Below, piece after piece: positions 59,363 to 64,000 of a stretch of DNA of 64,000 nucleotides. The number at the start of each line of letters is the position of its first letter. Within the stretch, counting starts at the first letter, position 1. Source of the DNA: Bacillus sp. B-jedd (GTDB lineage Bacteria > Bacillota > Bacilli > Bacillales > Cytobacillaceae); contig NZ_CCXR01000001.1 in assembly GCF_000821085.1 (NCBI RefSeq), positions 3,555,001-3,619,000 on the forward strand, in the 5' to 3' direction. A program made the position numbers and the translations under genes. The notes beneath the pieces were generated by a model, which was not told where the DNA came from, did not search any database, and was given only the letters and a program-made list of their open reading frames with translations.

Positions 59363-60247
59363 TCACTTATTCTTTTCATTCAATTTCTGAATGACTTGAA
59401 CAGCTTCCTCGACGGTTGATACATAAAAGATCTCAAAATTTGTTTGCAATTTATTTTGCACGGCTGCTGCTTCTTTGGCGTTTTTATCAGGGACAATCAT
59501 GTACGGTATGTTGGCTTTCTTAGTGATTTGCATTTTTTCGTAAATATTCCTGACAGGCAATACGTCACCGTTCTTATTGATTGCCCCCGTTACAGCAAAC
59601 TTTAAATGATTTCGAAAATCGCTTTGCTTCAACCGCCCTGATAATGCAAGGCTAAGGCCAGCGCTATCGCCTGCAATGTCCGGCTGTTTAAAAAAGCTAG
59701 TAAGCCATTGGTCTTCTCGCCCTAAATAACGGGTAACGATTCCCTCCATTTGCTGTAAAGGATCAGTTTGCAGATGCAGCCATTTTAATAGTTGCCGGTT
59801 TTTACTGCCATAGATGATTTTGTTGCTAACCTCAATCACGGACAAAACATCTACTTGCTGCTTGGTTAGAAGTTTTTCAATTTCCTTTTTGCTTGTGCCA
59901 TCTGTAATTGCTAATTCATTGACTCCAAGCAAAAAAATTCCGGAGCCTTTCAATGCCTCAGTTGGCTCCTTATATGAGTAGACCAGGTGTGAAGGGGAGA
60001 TGTAGTACAGAGTTAGCGGGAGCTCATAGAAAAATAGAAGCGAAAGAATGAGCGTTGAAATTGCGATTGTCCTACTCGCTGATTTATTTTTTCGCCGAAG
60101 GATAAATGTAATGAACAAGCCCAGTAGGCCTAGCAACAAGCTGCCTGCGAAAATAAACTCATTAATCTTGTCCTGGAGATACAAAATGAGAAATATTAAA
60201 TAAAAAAGAAGAGTTACTAGACTAGTGATAACTCTCATTTTCAGCAT
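59363..60247 (-). CDS. Membrane-anchored Lon-like (S16) protease
   Basis: This 294-residue protein has three N-terminal membrane helices, then a Lon-type proteolytic domain at about 170-290. The catalytic serine is S195 in AGDSAGLSLAL and the lysine K238 in PVRNIYEKM; KFAVTGAINKNGDVLPV is the usual strand between them. There is no ATPase and no clear PDZ domain, unlike YlbL. It may degrade membrane proteins without ATP. It shares a transcript with a 189-residue protein and a DUF3951 protein. Confidence 0.78.
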   Translation of the reverse strand: MLKMRVITSLVTLLFYLIFLILYLQDKINEFIFAGSLLLGLLGLFITFILRRKNKSASRTIAISTLILSLLFFYELPLTLYYISPSHLVYSYKEPTEALKGSGIFLLGVNELAITDGTSKKEIEKLLTKQQVDVLSVIEVSNKIIYGSKNRQLLKWLHLQTDPLQQMEGIVTRYLGREDQWLTSFFKQPDIAGDSAGLSLALSGRLKQSDFRNHLKFAVTGAINKNGDVLPVRNIYEKMQITKKANIPYMIVPDKNAKEAAAVQNKLQTNFEIFYVSTVEEAVQVIQKLNEKNK

Positions 60248-60265
60248 AAATCCGGTTACCCCCGA

Positions 60266-60832
60266 TCACCATTCAGCTTTAACTACCTGAATCTCCTTGT
60301 TAATCGAGTCAAGGATACGGATGACTCTGTCCACCTCACGTTTTGTACCGACAGCTTCCTGGCCAATTTGTTCCTTATAAAACATATCTGTCAGTTTTTC
60401 GTTATGTTCCTTGATCGCTTCCCCGACAAAATGGATGTCCGTTTCTTTATGGATCTTTCCTGCGCTAATATCCTTTAAGAACTTTTCCATATTCCAAATA
60501 TGTTGCTCATATATCGTGCGTTCCGTATTTTCCGGGTTCAAAAGAACTCCAAGATTGATGCCGACCTGGTTCAGGCTCCGAATCTCGTTATCAATCGATT
60601 TTTTATATAAGGTTTTTTCACGTGCTGTGAAATCCTCATCATAAGCATTCAAAGTTTCGGCGATATCATTTAAATCCTTGGTCAATTGTGTGAAATGAGA
60701 AAATATCATTCTTTCTTTTACACTGCTTAAGACAGCCACTTGCTTTTTTTCCTGATTCCATAAGACAAAAAAGCAGGCACCCAATACAAATAACAGGACA
60801 ACTAAAATAGGCCCCTTCGACATTTTCATGCC
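60266..60832 (-). CDS. Membrane-anchored coiled-coil protein
   Basis: About 188 residues: an N-terminal helix (GPILVVLLFVLGACFFVLWN) then helical charged sequence (HFTQLTKDLNDIAETLNAYD, EKTLYKKSIDNEIRSLNQVG). No family was recognised. It lies 18 bp before the Lon-like protease gene and may be its partner or substrate adaptor. I start at the ATG at 60832, five bases behind GGGGGAG. Confidence 0.68.
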   Translation of the reverse strand, partial: GMKMSKGPILVVLLFVLGACFFVLWNQEKKQVAVLSSVKERMIFSHFTQLTKDLNDIAETLNAYDEDFTAREKTLYKKSIDNEIRSLNQVGINLGVLLNPENTERTIYEQHIWNMEKFLKDISAGKIHKETDIHFVGEAIKEHNEKLTDMFYKEQIGQEAVGTKREVDRVIRILDSINKEIQVVKAEW

Positions 60833-60853
60833 TTCTCCCCCTTGCTTCACTGC

Positions 60854-60991
60854 TTATTCTTTCGTGGTCCTGCCCTCCGTCACATCATCAAAAGGAGTGT
60901 AGTGGTTATCTGGGACATTTCTTTTTCTCATCATTTTAAAAAGCGTTATTCCAACAGCCCCAACGACAATCGCCAAAAATAGATATGCCAT
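60854..60991 (-). CDS. DUF3951 small membrane protein
   Basis: A 45-residue protein: one helix (AYLFLAIVVGAVGITLFKMM), a basic RKRN stop-transfer and the conserved NHYTPFDDVTEG tail of the DUF3951 family. AGAGG lies seven bases before the ATG. It is the first gene of a three-gene unit with the coiled-coil protein and the Lon-like protease. Function unknown. Confidence 0.75.
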   Translation of the reverse strand: MAYLFLAIVVGAVGITLFKMMRKRNVPDNHYTPFDDVTEGRTTKE

Positions 60992-61091
60992 GTCAGCGCC
61001 TCTTTTTTCCAATATTATACACCACGAGAAACCTATTCAGCACGAATATCCTTTTAGAAAAATCCGTGTTTTATCTTTTAAAAATCTTCGC

Positions 61092-61128
61092 AAAAAAAGA
61101 ACCCGGCGATTTTCCGGGTTCTCGTTCA
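61092..61128 (-). terminator. Terminator after the 198-residue gene
   Basis: GAACCCGG and CCGGGTTC pair around CGATTTT; on the minus strand TTTTTTTGCG follows, three bases past the neighbouring stop. Confidence 0.85.
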
Positions 61129-61130
61129 GC

Positions 61131-61727
61131 CTACTCATAAAGGTCCATATAATTATCAGTAACCGTAACATTTTGTTCAGTTAATTTATCGAGCAGCCGG
61201 TATTCATTTTGGCTCATCGCGCCTTCATATGGGATAACGATTTCCAAGTCGTCATTCATGACAAAGATGTATTCCTTTAGATACGCAATGTTTTCCCGTT
61301 TAGCATAATGCTTCTTTACTTCTTTAAAGCTGTCCCAGTCATATGTGGTGACTTGGTTGAACGTTTCGAGGCGATTGTAGTGGAGGCCGGTATCATCAAA
61401 GTAAAAGTAGGTTGTTGCCGCAAATAGGAAAATAGGAATACTGAAGGAAGCGAGCAGCACGGAAAAAAGTCCGAGGTACTTGAAGTCAAATTTCAATTTC
61501 ATAATTAAATACCCGACCATTACGATTGGAATCCAGGCCATACCGATGGCGAAAGTAATAAAGGCGGACTGGGGTGCAATGAAAAACCAATGTGATTTTG
61601 AGAAGAAAAAAAGGTCCTGGATCCAGGAAATGAAAACGATTGGCATGAAGAGGCTGCAGACGAAAAGGATGAGTGCCCAGACAAAGACGACTGGCCCTCG
61701 TTCAGTTTGAACTGCAAGATTGCTCAT
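61131..61727 (-). CDS. Hypothetical membrane protein
   Basis: About 198 residues and four helices (VVFVWALILFVCSLFMPIVF, FFIAPQSAFITFAIGMAWIP, PIVMVGYLIMKL, FSVLLASFSIPIFLFAATTY) followed by an 85-residue soluble tail (YFDDTGLHYNRLETFNQVTT). I start at the ATG at 61727 behind GGGGGGA. The tail recalls PH-like DUFs at the end of small membrane proteins, but no family can be fixed. Confidence 0.68.
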   Translation of the reverse strand: MSNLAVQTERGPVVFVWALILFVCSLFMPIVFISWIQDLFFFSKSHWFFIAPQSAFITFAIGMAWIPIVMVGYLIMKLKFDFKYLGLFSVLLASFSIPIFLFAATTYFYFDDTGLHYNRLETFNQVTTYDWDSFKEVKKHYAKRENIAYLKEYIFVMNDDLEIVIPYEGAMSQNEYRLLDKLTEQNVTVTDNYMDLYE

Positions 61728-61943
61728 GAAATCCCCCCATTCTCTTTTTGGCAAAAAAGTTCGAAGATAGATTTTGCCATCAACCTTATTTTACCATAAA
61801 AGAAAATATTTTACTCGTAAACCCAACTTGCTTTTCTGGCTTACTATGTTCGCTTTTCAGACTGGCCCTTCATGAAATCATAAGCGTTATAGATTTGGAA
61901 TACACATTTAGAGGGCAATGGAGTTTTCCAGGGAGGGGTTAGG

Positions 61944-62741
61944 ATGGCTGTTGATTTTCAAAAAAGCGCAAGGGATGAGCATTTGTTTTGGCTGCAGATA
62001 TTGGGGGATCACGCGCGATTCATTCACGAGGCGCTGGCTCCAGTGCAAAAAAGGGAGATTGATAAGGCTTTAGAATTTATCCGGGCATTCGATACCTTAC
62101 TCGCGCAGGCAAGAACTGCGGATCCAAGGCAACTGGCAATCAGAGCCGAGGATGAGGTGCTTAGGCTGAGGGAATTCAAGCTGAACTTATTGCGCGAACA
62201 TCTTGTCGGCAAAATTAAGATCCACCTGCCACCGACGTTCATCAACCATATGGTGAATGAACTTGATGAGTACGTACGGATTTTGAAACACGTAAAAGCC
62301 GGACAGGTTCCTCCCGTGTACCATGAGGTGCACCATCATCTCCTATGGCTGCTAGACGCCGCAGGACACTCGGGCGCCATTTCCTCTAATTTGGATGAGG
62401 TGGAGAAGAATTTAAAGAAGAAAAGCGATTCTTTCATGAAGCAATTTGAGGCCTTTTATCTAAAGGCGGTTGAGATGGCGGGCTATTTAAGGACGAACAT
62501 AACGGAATTTCCCGCGCTCGCAAAATTCAATTCTGACGCAAAACTGGAAATCATTCTATTTCAGCAATTTCTGGTGGAAATTGAGGAGCTACGGTTGAGC
62601 AAGGAAGCTCTCGGCACATTCGCCCCGCTCATGGCAGACCACATGTTCCGTGAAGAGTGCTACTACTTAATGAAGCTCAGCGAAGCCGCAAATCTTGAAA
62701 AGCCAAACTGCGATCCGGCAAAACCGAGATTGAAAGAATAA
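61944..62741 (+). CDS. DUF2935 ferritin-like helical protein
   Basis: This 265-residue protein has two helical repeats with conserved H and E residues: SARDEHLFWLQILGDHARFI HE at residues 8-29, then EVHHHLLWLLDAAGHSGAIS near 130 and LIEF-type FQQFLVEIEELRLSKEALG, ending DHMFREECYYLMKLSE. This is the DUF2935 family, whose H/E pattern suggests a di-metal centre. The ATG follows GGGAGGGGTTAGG. Confidence 0.83.
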   Translation: MAVDFQKSARDEHLFWLQILGDHARFIHEALAPVQKREIDKALEFIRAFDTLLAQARTADPRQLAIRAEDEVLRLREFKLNLLREHLVGKIKIHLPPTFINHMVNELDEYVRILKHVKAGQVPPVYHEVHHHLLWLLDAAGHSGAISSNLDEVEKNLKKKSDSFMKQFEAFYLKAVEMAGYLRTNITEFPALAKFNSDAKLEIILFQQFLVEIEELRLSKEALGTFAPLMADHMFREECYYLMKLSEAANLEKPNCDPAKPRLKE

Positions 62742-62769
62742 AAGATTTTCATATTTCTTCGGACGATTC

Positions 62770-62800
62770 GGATTGAGGGTTAGATCTCAATCCTTTTTTT
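62770..62800 (+). terminator. Terminator of the DUF2935 gene
   Basis: GGATTGAG and CTCAATCC pair around GGTTAGAT and are followed by seven T. Confidence 0.88.
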
Positions 62801-62816
62801 GCGCTCGGTACTCCTG

Positions 62817-62980
62817 CTGTAACCTTGGGCAGCTTCGGACAGCTCGCCGCTTCAAAAGTGAATCGTTGTCCGAAGGGTACCGGGCTTCGGACAACTTAGC
62901 GGCGATTTCCTTGTTTCCTGTCCGAACATCGGCCAACTTCGGACAAATCAGCGGCCTTTTCCTTTATCCTGTCCGAATCC
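62817..62980. repeat. 52-bp hairpin repeat array F (GGACA family)
   Basis: CTTCGGACA occurs at 62833, 62885 and 62938 (spacings 52 and 53), each preceded by TGTCCGAA-type left arms (a worn one at 62817). It is the same sequence family as array E, in the same orientation, 9.5 kb away. It lies between the DUF2935 terminator and a second terminator. Confidence 0.88.
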
Positions 62981-63033
62981 GAATCCGAGTCCTCACAATA
63001 AGGATAAGCCAATATCCCACCTAGAAACATAAA

Positions 63034-63070
63034 AAATGCGTCGAGCTTTTCCGCCCAACGCATTTTTTAT
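63034..63070. terminator. Bidirectional terminator
   Basis: AAAAAATGCGT and ACGCATTTTTT flank a 16-base loop, so it can act on both strands between array F and the zinc-finger gene. Confidence 0.8.
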
Positions 63071-63122
63071 TGGAGATAGGAGCCTTTCGTCCCCAGGTTT
63101 ATCTCCTTGAAAACGCAGCAGC

Positions 63123-63332
63123 CTAGCGCGACTCCTTCGGCGGCTGGCACACGTCACATTTCCGCTGATGGTTGTTCTTGAATTTCTTGAATGTTCTCTC
63201 GAAGTTGTTGCCGCATGCGCATGTAAAAAGCAGCTTTTGCGAAAATCCCTGGTATTCAGTTGTTACAAGTTTGCTTTCCGAGTTTTTTTCAACGAAATTC
63301 TGGATTTCGCCAATTGTCCATCGTTTATTCAT
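63123..63332 (-). CDS. Small zinc-ribbon protein
   Basis: A 69-residue protein with FTCACGNNFERTFKKFKNNH near 36 and CDVCQ near 58, giving a C-x-C...C-x-x-C zinc ribbon, and a preceding WTIGEIQNFVEKNSESKLVT helix. Such fragments resemble the zinc-finger parts of homing-endonuclease-associated proteins. Probably nucleic-acid binding. Confidence 0.7.
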   Translation of the reverse strand: MNKRWTIGEIQNFVEKNSESKLVTTEYQGFSQKLLFTCACGNNFERTFKKFKNNHQRKCDVCQPPKESR

Positions 63333-63375
63333 TTTTCAACACCTCTAAATGGTTCTGTCAGCTAGCCTAATATGT

Positions 63376-63753
63376 TTACTCTTTGTTAAACCAGAGCTCT
63401 TCTTTATCATCGACATCGCCGTTGTAATTAATCAGAATTTCTTCGCCTGGTTTAATATCTTTGTAAGCATAAAAGTCAAACGTATGATTGTCAAAGTTAA
63501 TTTCATACGTGGCATTCGGTTCGTAGGAATGATTAAATAACATGCCGTAGCCGAGCAGGATTGCGGTATGATTGATCCCGTATTCGAAAGCGTAATCGGC
63601 AAGGAGCGTCTGCTCGATATGATGGTGCTGGTCGTTCGGATAAGCAATGACAGGCGCTTCATGCAAAAGCTGACCTTTTTTAATATCACACACTGCAAAT
63701 ACGCCTCGATTGAACTCGCCATTACTCAGTGAAGATGATTTTATTTGGATCAT
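63376..63753 (-). CDS. SET-domain protein
   Basis: This 125-residue protein is a short SET domain: NRGVFAVCDIKKGQLLHEAP at the start, then LLGYGMLFNHSYEPNATYEI with the NH-S-x-x-PN motif and DIKPGEEILINYNG with the catalytic Tyr. SET proteins transfer a methyl group to lysine. No pre- or post-SET cysteine cluster exists, so its target may be a ribosomal or other bacterial protein. GGAGAAC precedes the ATG. Confidence 0.82.
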   Translation of the reverse strand: MIQIKSSSLSNGEFNRGVFAVCDIKKGQLLHEAPVIAYPNDQHHHIEQTLLADYAFEYGINHTAILLGYGMLFNHSYEPNATYEINFDNHTFDFYAYKDIKPGEEILINYNGDVDDKEELWFNKE

Positions 63754-63845
63754 GTTGTTCTCCTAACACGTTTAGAATTTTCTTATTAACTGTAACATTA
63801 TTTCCCGGTTGGGGCTTGGTTTATTTTTGAAAAAGTATTTCCAAA

Positions 63846-64000
63846 TTATAGCGATTGGTTGTTTTTGCCCAATAAACGATTGATCATGCTTGGAGTAATG
63901 GTACCCTTTAGGTCAATCAAATCTGACATTTTCTCCCGGATTATGTAGATGGTTAAACGCCATTTCGACTTGCGATTCAGTCGTCCGCGCGACTGATAAC
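63846..64000 (-). CDS. C-terminal end of an unidentified protein, cut by the window edge
   Basis: An open frame enters from the right edge and stops at 63846. The visible 50 residues include RLNRKSKWRLTIYIIREKM and then SDLIDLKGTITPSMINRLLG. No start or family can be seen. The codon pattern and uninterrupted frame to the edge support a real gene. An internal ATG at the SDLIDL point lacks a good ribosome site. Confidence 0.45.
   Translation of the reverse strand, partial: YQSRGRLNRKSKWRLTIYIIREKMSDLIDLKGTITPSMINRLLGKNNQSL

Overview
The window reads as a chromosomal segment of a mesophilic, spore-forming Bacillaceae (Bacillus, Mesobacillus or Neobacillus type). Supporting signs are strong AAAGGAGG-type ribosome binding sites with many GTG and TTG starts, a fadN-fadA-fadE operon preceded by an exact FadR operator, a pspA/ydjG/ydjH/ydjI-like envelope-stress operon, PaiA, a YoaS/YozG pair and a decayed YjcZ-like gene. 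I see no rRNA, tRNA, prophage or CRISPR locus.

Layout. 0.1-7 kb: an asparaginase II, a large secreted M14 carboxypeptidase with a PA domain, an IS21 istA remnant, a membrane-anchored Mrr-type nuclease and CutC. 7-14.6 kb: a minus-strand catabolic operon (PRD regulator, ascorbate-type PTS IIA/IIB/IIC, phosphotriesterase-family lactonase, creatininase-family hydrolase, KDGP aldolase, SIS protein) for an unidentified sugar acid. 15-18.7 kb: the PspA/YdjGHI-like operon, in which the PspA homologue is short. 18.8-24 kb: a GGDEF-EAL protein, an unrecognised two-gene cassette (glycine-zipper membrane protein plus a large His-rich protein) and a PilZ protein. 24-32.7 kb: a secreted M28 aminopeptidase and the fadNAE beta-oxidation operon, whose two internal gaps are filled with short-period repeats. 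32.8-39.7 kb: a protein kinase with an overlapping small basic protein, M15 lipoprotein, TraX-family protein, phosphoesterase and MFS pump. 39.9-64 kb: signal peptidase I, transporters, a TetR/SDR/MFS locus and many small minus-strand genes (methyltransferases, VOC, NUDIX, GNAT, MarR/FMN reductase, Lon-like membrane protease, SET domain).

The most unusual content is intergenic. Four arrays (about 40.17-40.86, 53.28-53.49, 55.26-55.94 and 62.82-62.98 kb) are tandem repeats with an almost invariant 52-bp period. Each unit carries an inverted repeat able to form a hairpin. The 40-kb and 55-kb arrays are the same family in opposite orientations, and hairpin arms change by compensating base pairs. 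Two more arrays inside the fadNAE operon have a 20-21-bp period built on GGATAA/TTATCC, again in opposite orientations on either side of fadA. Periods of 21 and 52 bp are close to two and five turns of B-DNA. Five dispersed REP-like palindromes with a GGGGACGGTTCC-like core add a third repeat class. These repeats explain several spurious open frames and have altered the ends of real genes.

Start codons were moved from the longest open frame where a ribosome binding site decided the matter. All functional names rest on motifs and remembered family features; no database search was possible.
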